Shown: positions 1 through 7,625 of the stretch, piece after piece
How the letters are laid out: each line of letters starts with the position of its first letter
How positions within the stretch are numbered: the stretch's first letter is position 1
NCBI GenBank assembly: GCA_902771735.1
Contig: CACXXO010000004.1
Coordinates: 1-64,000 of the forward strand
DNA from: an uncultured Bacteroidota bacterium
GTDB taxonomy: Bacteria; Bacteroidota; Bacteroidia; Bacteroidales; P3
DNA: 64,000 bases
Direction: 5' to 3'
The notes under the pieces: model-generated
Told to the model about the DNA's origin: nothing
The model's input: the letters and a program-made list of their open reading frames with translations, nothing else
Databases searched by the model: none
Translations under genes and position numbers: made by a program

Positions 1-825
1 GAGTTCGATATCGAAGTTGAAGCCGCTGCCGAGGATGTCCTCACCGAGGAGGCCGTACTCGCGGGCCTGGTTGATGGCGATTTTCAGACGCTCGATGGCG
101 AGAGGATACTCGGCACGGATGTACACGAGACCCTTGGTGGCGCCGATGGCGTAGCCGCCGATGGCCATAGCCTCGACGATGCTGTTGGGGTCACCCTCGA
201 GGATGGAACGATCCATGAAGGCACCGGGGTCACCCTCGTCGGCGTTGCAGATGATGTACTTCTGGTCGGCCTGGTTCTTGGCGCAGAGACCCCACTTGAC
301 ACCGGTGGGGAAGCCGGCGCCGCCACGGCCGCGGAGGCCGGACTTGGTGATCTCGTCGATAACCTGCTGCGGGGTCATCTCGGTCAAGCACTTGGCCAGA
401 GCCTCGTAGCCGCCACGGGAGATGCTCTCCTCGATGTTCTCGGGATCCACAAAACCGCAGTTGCGCAGGGCGATACGGATCTGCTTGCGATAGAAGTCCA
501 TGTGCTTCGAGTCGCTGACGTGCTCCTTGTTCTCGGGGTTGGTGTAGAGCAGATCGGGGACCTTACGGCCTTTGATGATGTGCTCGTTGACGATGCGCTC
601 GACGTCCTCAGGCTTCACCTGGGTGTAGAAGGTGTTGTCGGGCATGATCTTCACGATGGGGCCCTTCTCGCAGAAGCCGAAGCAGCCGGTCTTGATGACC
701 TGGACGTCGTCCTTCAGGCCCTTCTCTTCGAGGATCTTATGGAAATTGTCGATAATCTGGAGGCTGTTGGAGGATTTGCATCCCGTACCGCCGCAGATCA
801 GAATATGCATTTTATATTTTGCCAT
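1..825 (-). CDS. hndC: HndC/NuoF-like NAD(P)H-binding hydrogenase subunit (C-terminus beyond window)
   Basis: Flavin- and NAD(P)H-binding subunit of a soluble, probably electron-bifurcating [FeFe]-hydrogenase or related reductase. The 275 visible codons start with a thioredoxin-like 2Fe-2S domain (CGGTGC near residues 11-16 and TGCFGFC near 52-57), followed by the NuoF/51-kDa core with the dinucleotide motif GRGGAGFPTG and the FMN motif CNADEGDPGAFMDR. The 4Fe-4S C-terminal domain expected for this family would lie beyond the left edge, so the gene is incomplete here. It follows hndB by 13 nt and is surely co-transcribed with it. The ATG is the first codon of the conserved MAKYKMHILICGG start. 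The family call is firm; whether the complex makes hydrogen or only shuttles electrons depends on the catalytic subunit outside the window. Confidence 0.93.
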   Translation of the reverse strand, partial: MAKYKMHILICGGTGCKSSNSLQIIDNFHKILEEKGLKDDVQVIKTGCFGFCEKGPIVKIMPDNTFYTQVKPEDVERIVNEHIIKGRKVPDLLYTNPENKEHVSDSKHMDFYRKQIRIALRNCGFVDPENIEESISRGGYEALAKCLTEMTPQQVIDEITKSGLRGRGGAGFPTGVKWGLCAKNQADQKYIICNADEGDPGAFMDRSILEGDPNSIVEAMAIGGYAIGATKGLVYIRAEYPLAIERLKIAINQAREYGLLGEDILGSGFNFDIEL

Positions 826-838
826 GATTTTTTGAGTC

Positions 839-1234
839 TTATTTGTCAATGGTTTCGTAGTTCACGGGGATGATGCCCTCGACGAGTTCGCCGTTCTGGA
901 CGTACTTGGTGAGGATTTCATCGGCGCGGTTGTTGTCGACGTGGCCGAAGACGATGGGGTCCTTGCCCGGCACGCGCACCTCGAGGGTGGGTTCAGCGTG
1001 GCAGTAGCCCATGCAGCCGGTCTGCGTGAAGACGGCGGGGATGTGAAGCTCGTCGGCCTTCTGCATCATGTGTTCCATAACCTGCTTGGCACCGGCGGCG
1101 ATACCGCAAGTGGCCATAGCAACCTTGATCTGGACAAGCGACTCGGGATTCTCCGCTTTCTCGCGAATGTCGAGATTGTTCTGGAGCTTCTCGCGCATGG
1201 CCTTCAGGTCAGCTAAAGATTTTACTTTTGTCAT
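839..1234 (-). CDS. hndB: HndB-type (2Fe-2S) ferredoxin-domain protein
   Basis: Small thioredoxin-fold 2Fe-2S protein of 131 residues, normal length for HndB. The cluster cysteines are visible as ATCGIAAGA (about residues 41-49) and QTGCMGYCHAEP (about residues 71-82). In Hnd-type complexes it passes electrons between the NuoE-like and NuoF-like subunits. It is the first gene of the leftward unit and is followed 13 nt later by hndC. The NuoE-like partner (hndA), which usually precedes hndB, is absent here: upstream lies only a repeat-bearing gap and then a helicase on the other strand. A TATATTTG -7 box lies about 85 nt upstream. Confidence 0.9.
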   Translation of the reverse strand: MTKVKSLADLKAMREKLQNNLDIREKAENPESLVQIKVAMATCGIAAGAKQVMEHMMQKADELHIPAVFTQTGCMGYCHAEPTLEVRVPGKDPIVFGHVDNNRADEILTKYVQNGELVEGIIPVNYETIDK

Positions 1235-1318
1235 AAATGTGACTTTTTAGGATTAATATATTATTTATTTAACTAATTATCAATACCATACACAAACGTT
1301 TGCCTGCGTATGACGGGA

Positions 1319-1326
1319 CAAATATA
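1319..1326 (-). promoter_or_regulatory. -7 box of the hndBC promoter
   Basis: The minus strand reads TATATTTG, a full match to the Bacteroidota -7 consensus TAnnTTTG, giving a leader of about 80 nt before hndB. No TTG sits at the usual 19-21 nt upstream spacing; the nearest is about 30 nt away. The call rests on the -7 box only. Confidence 0.6.
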
Positions 1327-1355
1327 CGAAATAAAAATGAAATAATAAAATTTTA

Positions 1356-1383
1356 ACAAAAAAAACTCACCATTTTGGGTGAG
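1356..1383 (-). terminator. Rho-independent terminator-like hairpin upstream of the hndBC promoter
   Basis: On the minus strand a 6-bp stem (CTCACC/GGTGAG) with a 6-nt loop is followed by a run of eight T residues. It sits upstream of the hndB promoter, with no minus-strand gene to its right until 5108. If active it would stop leftward transcripts entering from the repeat region rather than end a known gene. Confidence 0.5.
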
Positions 1384-1504
1384 CCGGGCATGGTTGACCC
1401 CGACATGGAATCGACGCCTCCCCACGGTCTCTTTTCCATTATAGCTTTCAATATCCTCCTTCCGGGACGACAGGCTCCTTCCGGGTGCAATTCTCCTATC
1501 ACCG

Positions 1505-1636
1505 ACCTACCTCCACCCTACCATCTCCCACCATGGTAGGAGATGGGTGGGAGATGGTAGGGAGATGGTAAGGAGTTGGGAAAGAGTTTGTACTTAGAGA
1601 GTGCTTATTATCAGCAAGTTACAAACATAGGGAAAA
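1505..1636. repeat. Intergenic 11-bp-unit inverted repeat, copy A
   Basis: First of six copies in the window. A pyrimidine-rich left arm (CTACCTCCACC, CTACCATCTCC) meets a purine-rich right arm of 11-bp units (GGTAGGAGATG, GGTGGGAGATG, GTAGGGAGATG, GTAAGGAGTTG, GGAAAGAGTTT) at a central CCACCATGGTAGG palindrome. The right arm continues into a tail ending ACAAACATAGGGAAAA that is also recognisable in copies B and C. It lies between divergent hndB and the helicase; the rest of this 585-nt gap is AT-rich and holds the hndB promoter and the hairpin beside it. No gene is visible. Confidence 0.85.
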
Positions 1637-1819
1637 GCTGTTTTTTCGAGGGGCGTCCATTTTTTGTTCCAAAAGGTACATTCTGTTGACTATCAATGTC
1701 TTGTACAACAAAATCGGCATCTCACATATATTCCTTGTCAGATTGGGGACAAAGTAAAAAAACACATACAGAACAATGGCAGCACAATTTTTTCTTGCAT
1801 TCGAAGTTATTTAGTATCG

Positions 1820-3790
1820 ATGGTGAATACGAGCACATATTTCAGCCGTTTACGCGAGTTGGTGTCCCTGGAACTCCGCGAGGAGCAGGAGTCCTACCGC
1901 CGCAGCCTCGAGATGAAAGGGGCCTCGCTGACGGGTGCCATCCACGAACCGGGCTGTCGCTACCCTGTGCGTCTCGGCAACACTGCCTACAACCCCATGG
2001 GACAACTCACCGTGGAACTGCGCTACGAGGTGGATGAAGACGAAGTGGAGCTCGACTTCGAGCCCGGCAAACCCGCCACGGTTTTCTACCTCACCGACGC
2101 CGGAGCCAAAGAGTTGCCCCACCAATGCTACATCGAGGCTGTGGGCGACGGTGTGATGAGCGTCGGCCTGCCCTCGAAGTCGGCCCTTCAGAGTATCAAA
2201 GACCTCGGTGAGAGGCACTTGCTCGGCGTGCAGATAGGTGTCGACAACACCTCATTCCGCGTCATGCAGGAGTCTTTGTCGGAAGCCGAACGCAAGGAGG
2301 ACGAACGCTTTGTCCGACTGCGCAATGTACTGACAGGCAACGCAAAGCCCGCCTTCCGGCAGCTGCCGCGCCTGTCGTTTCCATGGCTCAATCCCAGTCA
2401 GAACGATGCCATCCAGAAAGTGACTGAATGCCAGGAAGTGAGCATCATCCATGGTCCTCCGGGAACCGGCAAGACCACCACCCTCGTCGAGGCCGTCATC
2501 GAGACCCTCGAGCGCGAGACACAGGTACTCGTCTGCGCTCCTTCCAATGCCGCCGTTGACTGGATCAGCGAGCAACTTATGCGCCGCAGTGTCAATGTGC
2601 TACGCATCGGCAACCCACTGAGGATGAGCGACGAGATGCTCGACTGCAGCTACGAGCGGCGCTACTCTGCCCATCCCGACTACCATGAGTTGTGGAACAT
2701 CCGCAAAACACTTGCCGCCGGGGCCAAAGGCGAGCAAGCCCACCGTCTCCGCAACCGCCAGACGGAGCTGGAAATCAAAATCAATGCCGACCTTTTCGAC
2801 GAGGCGCGAGTGGTGAGCTGCACCCTCATCGGCAGCGCTTACCGTCTCATGGAACGTCGCCGTTTCAGCACCCTCTTCATCGACGAGGCCGCCCAGGCCC
2901 TCGAACCCGCCTGTTGGGCCGCCATCCTCAAGGCCGACCGTGTGATCATGAGCGGCGACCACCAGCAGCTGCCGCCCACAGTGAAAAGCCAAGAAGCCCT
3001 GAAGGGAGGCCTTGCCGACACGCTGATGCAGAAGGTCGTAGGGCTGCACCCTCAATGCGTCAGCCTGCTGACCACCCAATACCGCATGAACGAGGAGATT
3101 ATGGCCTTTTCCTCGCGATGGTTCTACCATGGCCGACTCCAAGCCGCCCCCGAGGCTGCACACCGGTTGGTGAGTCCCTTGGACACTCCACTGACTTGGC
3201 TCGACACCTCAGGATATTCTGATCATTCCGAAAACTCAGAAAATTCCGAAAAAAAGACTAAAACCGGTTCCATCACCAACGCCCAAGAGGCCCGCCTGGT
3301 GATACACGCCTTGCGCGACTACATCGAAATGATTTCGCCACAGAAGATAGAAAGCGAGCGCGTCGACTTCGGCATCATCACCCCATACCGCGGTCAGGCA
3401 CGGTTAATCCGGCGCCTGCTCAAAATGCAGCACTATTTCCGCAAACTGAAACGGCATATCACCGTTGGCACCGTCGATGGATTCCAAGGGCAGGAACGCG
3501 ACGTGATAGTCATCTCCCTGGTGCGTGACAATGCCGAAGGTGCCATCGGTTTCCTGCGCGACCTGCGCCGCATGAATGTCGCTATCACGCGCGCACGCAT
3601 GAAAATTATAATAGTAGGCAACACACAAACCCTCTCCCACAGCAAGTTCTACCGGGCCCTCATCGAGCACTTTCACCAACAGGGTGAATTTATCGAGGTG
3701 CAACCACAGCAACAAAAAAAATTGTTGAATATTAAAAAAAAATCGTATATTTGCACCGGAAAACCACAAGGGAGAATATGCAGCCAATAG
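1820..3790 (+). CDS. IGHMBP2/Upf1-like superfamily 1 DNA/RNA helicase
   Basis: 656-residue helicase. Motifs in order: Walker A HGPPGTGKTTT (about residue 210), Walker B FIDEAAQALEP (about 352), GDHQQLPPT (about 378), TVDGFQGQERDV (about 551) and NVAITRAR (about 585). This matches the SF1B IGHMBP2/Upf1 family, which unwinds nucleic acid 5'-3' with ATP. The frame opens farther upstream, but the ATG at 1820 (MVNTSTYFSRL) is preferred because homologues begin with a similar helical segment; the 52 upstream residues look non-coding. A low-complexity SENSENSE stretch near residues 470-480 interrupts the region between helicase motifs. The last 20 codons overlap a promoter for the following lipoprotein gene. 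Confidence 0.9.
   Translation: MVNTSTYFSRLRELVSLELREEQESYRRSLEMKGASLTGAIHEPGCRYPVRLGNTAYNPMGQLTVELRYEVDEDEVELDFEPGKPATVFYLTDAGAKELPHQCYIEAVGDGVMSVGLPSKSALQSIKDLGERHLLGVQIGVDNTSFRVMQESLSEAERKEDERFVRLRNVLTGNAKPAFRQLPRLSFPWLNPSQNDAIQKVTECQEVSIIHGPPGTGKTTTLVEAVIETLERETQVLVCAPSNAAVDWISEQLMRRSVNVLRIGNPLRMSDEMLDCSYERRYSAHPDYHELWNIRKTLAAGAKGEQAHRLRNRQTELEIKINADLFDEARVVSCTLIGSAYRLMERRRFSTLFIDEAAQALEPACWAAILKADRVIMSGDHQQLPPTVKSQEALKGGLADTLMQKVVGLHPQCVSLLTTQYRMNEEIMAFSSRWFYHGRLQAAPEAAHRLVSPLDTPLTWLDTSGYSDHSENSENSEKKTKTGSITNAQEARLVIHALRDYIEMISPQKIESERVDFGIITPYRGQARLIRRLLKMQHYFRKLKRHITVGTVDGFQGQERDVIVISLVRDNAEGAIGFLRDLRRMNVAITRARMKIIIVGNTQTLSHSKFYRALIEHFHQQGEFIEVQPQQQKKLLNIKKKSYICTGKPQGRICSQ
3216..3259. 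repeat. Type 2 in-frame short repeat inside the helicase gene
   Basis: Successive TTCTGATCATTCCGAAAACT and CAGAAAATTCCGAA units encode a serine/glutamate/asparagine-rich segment (SDHSENSENSEKK). Base composition is far more AT-rich than the flanking gene, and the pattern resembles the one in the ABC-F gene near 45755. Length is a multiple of three in effect, so the frame is kept. Confidence 0.55.
3722..3753 (+). promoter_or_regulatory. Promoter for the lipoprotein pair, inside the helicase 3' end
   Basis: TATATTTG (-7) at 3746-3753 with TTG (-33) at 3725-3727, an 18-nt gap. Transcription would begin near 3757 and give an approximately 200-nt leader before the lipoprotein at 3960. The leader has a C/T-rich stretch and a T9 run but no recognised riboswitch. 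Confidence 0.65.
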
Positions 3791-3959
3791 ACCGCAAAGA
3801 CCTGATTATCACCACCCCACAAACAAAACAGCCAATCGTTTTGTAAGGGGGAGTTCTTCCGTTCCCACTTTTTTTTTTCCTCTCCGTTCCCTGTCGTCAC
3901 CGGGCAGGGGAAACTAAAACCATCATTATAAACATTTTTTTCATCAATAACAATCCACT

Positions 3960-4538
3960 ATGAACAAAAACATTAAAAAATTAGCATTATTGTTTGTTGC
4001 AGCGGCGACCATGTTCAGCGTTTCCTGCTCGAAGGACGACAACAAAAACAATTCCGGCAGCGGTAGCGGCAGCCAAGAAGAGAACTTTGAGCTGTCACGT
4101 CTCGATGTCACCTACAAGATCACTGTCGACTCCCGAGCCATCACCGCCATGACCGAGGGCTACACCCCTACCCTCCAGTACTACGATGCCAACAACCAGA
4201 GCGTCACCGTTACGCCGTTCCCCTTCACCGCCAACAACCTCGTCTGGGAACTCAGTCTCACCCAGACCTCGTTCCCCTCGCACTTCGGCTTCAAATTATC
4301 ACTCACTCCGAAGGATGGCGTTGGCGAGAGTGTGAAGTATGACTGCGACATTATCCCCAACATTACCGCCATGGCTACCGGCAAGAACGGAAAGAAGGTC
4401 GATGTCTCGCCCTCCATCCAAGGGTACTACTGGCGCGGTATCAAGCCCAGCAACGGCAAGGTGATGAAAGTCGACAGACTCTACAAAATAGAGAAAGACG
4501 GCAACTACACAATGGTCTCCTACGACGATGCCCAATAA
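3960..4538 (+). CDS. Lipoprotein of unknown function
   Basis: 192-residue predicted lipoprotein. The type II signal peptide has the lipobox cysteine at residue 23 (FSVSC), followed by the acidic SKDDN stretch that in Bacteroidota often favours surface export. A Gly/Ser-rich linker precedes a beta-rich body. No catalytic motif was recognised. It is transcribed from the promoter inside the helicase gene and followed 40 nt later by a second lipoprotein, with which it probably forms a two-gene unit. Confidence 0.85.
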   Translation: MNKNIKKLALLFVAAATMFSVSCSKDDNKNNSGSGSGSQEENFELSRLDVTYKITVDSRAITAMTEGYTPTLQYYDANNQSVTVTPFPFTANNLVWELSLTQTSFPSHFGFKLSLTPKDGVGESVKYDCDIIPNITAMATGKNGKKVDVSPSIQGYYWRGIKPSNGKVMKVDRLYKIEKDGNYTMVSYDDAQ

Positions 4539-4578
4539 AAATAATCAATAATAAACAATCTTAAAAATCTTAATTACA

Positions 4579-5058
4579 ATGAAGAAATTATTTGTGATGC
4601 TTGCCGCCGTCCTCTTTTGCGGCGCCATGTTCGTCTCCTGCAACAAAGAGACTGACACCATTGAGAATCGTCCATCCTCGTCGACGGATGTCAACCCCGC
4701 CGACCTGATAGGAGCATGGGAGGGTACCTACAACGGTTCTACCAATTATCAAAGCCAGCAGTTGACCTATACCATTAAATGGACTGCCAATCTTCAGACC
4801 GTCTCCGCCGGTACTATGTCGGCCTTGGTTACCTCCAACCTGTATGAGAATTATACTGTCAACTTCATTATCACAGGTGTAAGACCGCGCCAGAACACCG
4901 ACTATGTCATCCTTGACGTCAGAAGAGACGGTGCGGTGTTTGATGACAGCTTCGAGATGCTCTACAACAAGAGCGCCAACACCCTGACGGGCAGCATGAG
5001 CCTCCAGTATCAGGAAGACCTCAATATCGGAGGTGAGACCACGCTCCGCAAGAAATAA
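4579..5058 (+). CDS. Lipoprotein of unknown function
   Basis: 159-residue predicted lipoprotein with lipobox cysteine at residue 21 (MFVSC). The body opens with DLIGAWEGTY, a start typical of lipocalin-like beta-barrel lipoproteins, and is beta-rich throughout; ligand and role are unknown. It lies 40 nt after another lipoprotein gene and ends 20 nt before a strong terminator shared with the convergent hydrogenase-associated operon. Confidence 0.85.
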   Translation: MKKLFVMLAAVLFCGAMFVSCNKETDTIENRPSSSTDVNPADLIGAWEGTYNGSTNYQSQQLTYTIKWTANLQTVSAGTMSALVTSNLYENYTVNFIITGVRPRQNTDYVILDVRRDGAVFDDSFEMLYNKSANTLTGSMSLQYQEDLNIGGETTLRKK

Positions 5059-5078
5059 GACTATAGTTCTTAAATTTT

Positions 5079-5108
5079 GAGGGCCGCCGAATGGCGGCCC
5101 TCATTTTT
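5079..5108 (+). terminator. Strong intrinsic terminator between convergent units
   Basis: A perfect 10-bp GC-rich stem (GAGGGCCGCC/GGCGGCCCTC) with a GAAT loop is followed by a T run on the plus strand. It ends the lipoprotein pair. Read leftward, the minus strand also has the stem but only a weaker T run, and this operon's last stop codon overlaps it, so it may serve both directions. Confidence 0.85.
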
Positions 5109-6469
5109 CACACCTCTATCTCGCCGCTGATGCGGTCGTCGCCCCACACGGCATACATGTTCGTGCGGCCTTCGTTGAGGGTCATCTTGCCCTCCTGCTC
5201 GAGATGCAGGCGATAGAAGACACATTGGTGCAGGGAGGCATTGTCGCACACCACGTCGGTGGCGAAAGCCTCGCAGGTCGGCGCGCCACATACGCCACAG
5301 TCAATCTGTGGCAGGTGGACCTTCATCTTCTCAATCTTTTCCATCTTCTCCAAGGCCTTGGAGATGTCGCTGTCGAGCACCATCATCGAACGCGGCTGCA
5401 CTTCCTGGACTTCCGAATGTTCAATCAGGAAATCCTGGTATTTCTCCATCTCGCGGTCGCGGGCCATCTCCCCGTTGCGCTCACGCTCGGCGGCCTTACG
5501 GGCCCGGGCGTACATACGCTCGCCACAAAGGAAACGGTTGTCGACACTCAGCAGGGCTCCGGCACAGCTTTGGTCGCAGGCCCTCAGTTCGAGGAATTCC
5601 ACGCCCTCCACCTCGTCGTTCTCCAGTTTGTCGAGGAAATCCATCACGTTCTCGATGCCGTCGATGGAATAACTGCGCTTGGCGGTACAGATGCGGCGCT
5701 CGCCATTGGTGAGGGTACTGAGGATGGCGTCGGCGCTCAGGCGCTGGCGCGAAAGGGGCTTGTATTGATGATTCTTCCCGTTGTCTTTCATGCGTTTGTA
5801 GACACGGTTGAAGAGCGAGTTCATATTGATGACACCGTCGATTATCGACTTTTCCTCACCCACAGGGGCCTTGACGGCCGACACCTTTGAGGCACAAGGG
5901 GTGACATAGAAGAGGCCAATCTCCTCGCGCGGGATACCACGACTCTGCAGCTCCTCGAGCGCATACATGGCACTGAGGTCGAGGGGAGCCTTGATAGGGA
6001 CAATATTCTCAGTGAGAGACGGATACTTGATTTGTATCAGTCGTACAATGGCCGGGCAAAACGATGAGATGAGAGGACGCACATCGGGGTGCTCGCGGGC
6101 ATATTTTTCCTTGGCCTCCTTGTAAATCATCGCAGCACTTTCCACCTCCATCACATGGGCGAACCCCAGTTCATAAAGCGTGGCGTAGACCTGCGAGACG
6201 TTGATTTCGTCGGGGAACTGGCCCATGAACACCGCCGGCAGCAGCGCCACCGAGTGGGGGTATTTCTTGAACGCCTCGAAGTCGTCATCCTTGATGGCGA
6301 TGGCATCGACGGGGCACACTTCGTAGCACTTGCCACAGTCGATGCAGCGGTGCTCCTGTATCTCGGCCTTGCCACCGTGGATTCGTATGGCTTCCGTGGG
6401 GCAAATCTTCATACAGCGCGAGCATCCTATGCAGCGCCCGTCCTCAATCTGTAGTGCGTGATAAAACAT
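5108..6469 (-). CDS. [FeFe]-hydrogenase-like iron-sulfur protein (accessory/sensor type)
   Basis: 453 residues in three parts. An N-terminal 2x[4Fe-4S] ferredoxin carries Cys 13/16/19/23 and 42/45/48/52. A domain related to the [FeFe]-hydrogenase C-terminal domain retains the four cubane cysteines: SSFCPA (C138), TPCASK (C192), and RACDQSC (C298 and C302). A C-terminal 4Fe-4S domain begins CGVCGAPTC (391-399). In catalytic enzymes the first motif is TSCCP; here the proton-shuttling first Cys is Phe, so an H-cluster-poor electron carrier or redox sensor is more likely than a normal hydrogenase. It is last in a three-gene operon after an anti-sigma-like ATPase and a DRTGG protein, a set known next to bifurcating hydrogenases. 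Confidence 0.88.
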   Translation of the reverse strand: MFYHALQIEDGRCIGCSRCMKICPTEAIRIHGGKAEIQEHRCIDCGKCYEVCPVDAIAIKDDDFEAFKKYPHSVALLPAVFMGQFPDEINVSQVYATLYELGFAHVMEVESAAMIYKEAKEKYAREHPDVRPLISSFCPAIVRLIQIKYPSLTENIVPIKAPLDLSAMYALEELQSRGIPREEIGLFYVTPCASKVSAVKAPVGEEKSIIDGVINMNSLFNRVYKRMKDNGKNHQYKPLSRQRLSADAILSTLTNGERRICTAKRSYSIDGIENVMDFLDKLENDEVEGVEFLELRACDQSCAGALLSVDNRFLCGERMYARARKAAERERNGEMARDREMEKYQDFLIEHSEVQEVQPRSMMVLDSDISKALEKMEKIEKMKVHLPQIDCGVCGAPTCEAFATDVVCDNASLHQCVFYRLHLEQEGKMTLNEGRTNMYAVWGDDRISGEIEV

Positions 6470-6512
6470 CTTCCATTCGTTTTAGACGGCGTAACTATTC
6501 AATTTCACCGTT

Positions 6513-6926
6513 TTACTGAAAATTCACTTCCATCTCGACAGTGGTGCCGACGCCCACTTCGGAAGTGACGTTCAGCTTGTCGACATTCTTCTGCATGTTG
6601 GGCAAGCCCATGCCGGCACCAAAGCCCATGTCGCGTACCTCTGGGCGGGCGGTGGAATAGCCCTCCTGCATGGCCAGCGCAATGTCGGGGATGCCCGGAC
6701 CCTTGTCGGCCACCACCATGCGGATCTTGTCAGAGTCGATGTCCACCTCAACCTTGCCACCGTAGGCATGGGCTATGGCGTTGACCTCGGCCTCGTAGAG
6801 TGCCACAACCACACGCTTCACCACCTGGGGGTTGACATTCAGTTGCTTCAATGTCTTTTTGACAGAGCTCGAAGCCTTGCCGGCATTGACGAAATCGCCT
6901 TCAATTACTGTATACTCTTGGTGCAT
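6513..6926 (-). CDS. RsbW-like ATP-binding protein (HATPase_c, anti-sigma factor type)
   Basis: 137-residue GHKL-fold ATPase alone, without histidine-kinase dimerisation or receiver parts. The N box (EVNAIAHAYGG), G1 box (DKGPGIPD) and G2 region (GFGAGMGLPNMQ) are all present. Such stand-alone domains are Ser/Thr kinases or anti-sigma switches; here, between a DRTGG protein and a hydrogenase-like protein, it probably regulates the hydrogenase system. The partner (an STAS protein or sigma factor) is not in the window. Spacing to the next gene is about 43 nt. Confidence 0.88.
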   Translation of the reverse strand: MHQEYTVIEGDFVNAGKASSSVKKTLKQLNVNPQVVKRVVVALYEAEVNAIAHAYGGKVEVDIDSDKIRMVVADKGPGIPDIALAMQEGYSTARPEVRDMGFGAGMGLPNMQKNVDKLNVTSEVGVGTTVEMEVNFQ

Positions 6927-6964
6927 AATTCTTTTTTTAAGGGTTATGGGTACCCATAACCTTT

Positions 6965-7306
6965 TTAATATAAAGGTTTCATGCCAGCGCCATACAAGAT
7001 GCCGCAGGTCTTGAACATCGAGTACTGGGTGCAGATGAGCACCATGTCGTTCTCGTCGGCCAGTTCCACCATGTCTTCCGTGGGGCGCTTGCCACGCACA
7101 AAGATGACCACCTCGAGGTTGGCCATGTCACAGGTGCGGATGGTCTGCACATTGCACAGGCCGGTGATGAGCACCGGCGTATCCTTGAGCGTCAGCACGT
7201 CGCTCATCAGGTCGGAAGCGAAACAGAATTCCTCCTCCCTATCCAGTTTGTCGGAGCCAAGGCCCACCGTGGCGCCGAGTTTGTCAACAATTTCCTGTAA
7301 AGTCAT
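6965..7306 (-). CDS. DRTGG-domain protein
   Basis: 113 residues, essentially one DRTGG domain, a small regulatory fold also found in phosphotransacetylases and CBS proteins. Recognisable parts are the MTLQEIVDKLGA start, the central VLITGLCNVQTIRTCDMA stretch and the C-terminal MVLICTQYSMFKTCG. No catalytic site is known. It is the first gene of the leftward operon and has a well-formed promoter; in anaerobes such genes sit beside [FeFe]-hydrogenase genes, as here. Confidence 0.85.
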   Translation of the reverse strand: MTLQEIVDKLGATVGLGSDKLDREEEFCFASDLMSDVLTLKDTPVLITGLCNVQTIRTCDMANLEVVIFVRGKRPTEDMVELADENDMVLICTQYSMFKTCGILYGAGMKPLY

Positions 7307-7346
7307 AACTTTTTATTGATTCTTTGTTAGCATTGATTTGAGGGTG

Positions 7347-7377
7347 CAAAGATACAAAGTTTTTTCAACATGTACAA
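7347..7377 (-). promoter_or_regulatory. Promoter of the DRTGG/ATPase/hydrogenase-like operon
   Basis: The minus strand shows TTG (7375-7377) and TATCTTTG (7347-7354) separated by 20 nt, an ideal Bacteroidota promoter. The expected leader is about 36 nt. Confidence 0.8.
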
Positions 7378-7445
7378 GCCTATGATTTATTTTTAACAAA
7401 AAAAGGGGCAAACATGGTATGCCAAGTATCCTTTCCACCTTTCAG

Positions 7446-7500
7446 CGACCTACCTCCTCCCGCCATCCCCTACCATGGTCGGGGATGGTTAAAACGGAAT
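7446..7500. repeat. Intergenic 11-bp-unit inverted repeat, copy D (short)
   Basis: A short copy: CCTACCTCCTCC and CGCCATCCCC run into a CCCCTACCATGGTCGGGG palindrome, and the right arm ends after one unit. It is followed by AAAACGGAAT, a sequence that also follows copy E. It lies between divergent genes; the remaining gap is AT-rich and holds the leftward promoter. No gene is visible. Confidence 0.7.
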
Positions 7501-7625
7501 ACAAAACACTTATCTCCAATAATTAATATCGATTTTTTCTTTCATGTATAAAAAAAAGGAAATCGTCGGAAGAAGATTCTCGGCAGGGGAACAATAAAAA
7601 GCGCCGTTTTCCGTTATTGGAGGAG

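Noticed and set aside
1664..1819. An upstream extension of the helicase to 1664
   Set aside because: The extra 52 residues are not helicase-like and come from AT-rich intergenic-type DNA after repeat copy A.
3790..3959. A riboswitch in the long leader before the lipoprotein
   Set aside because: No known aptamer pattern; only short weak stems and homopolymer runs.
5108..6469. A catalytic [FeFe]-hydrogenase
   Set aside because: The TSCCP motif is SSFCP and the usual GGG ending of the third motif is absent (RACDQSCAGALL), so normal catalysis is unlikely.
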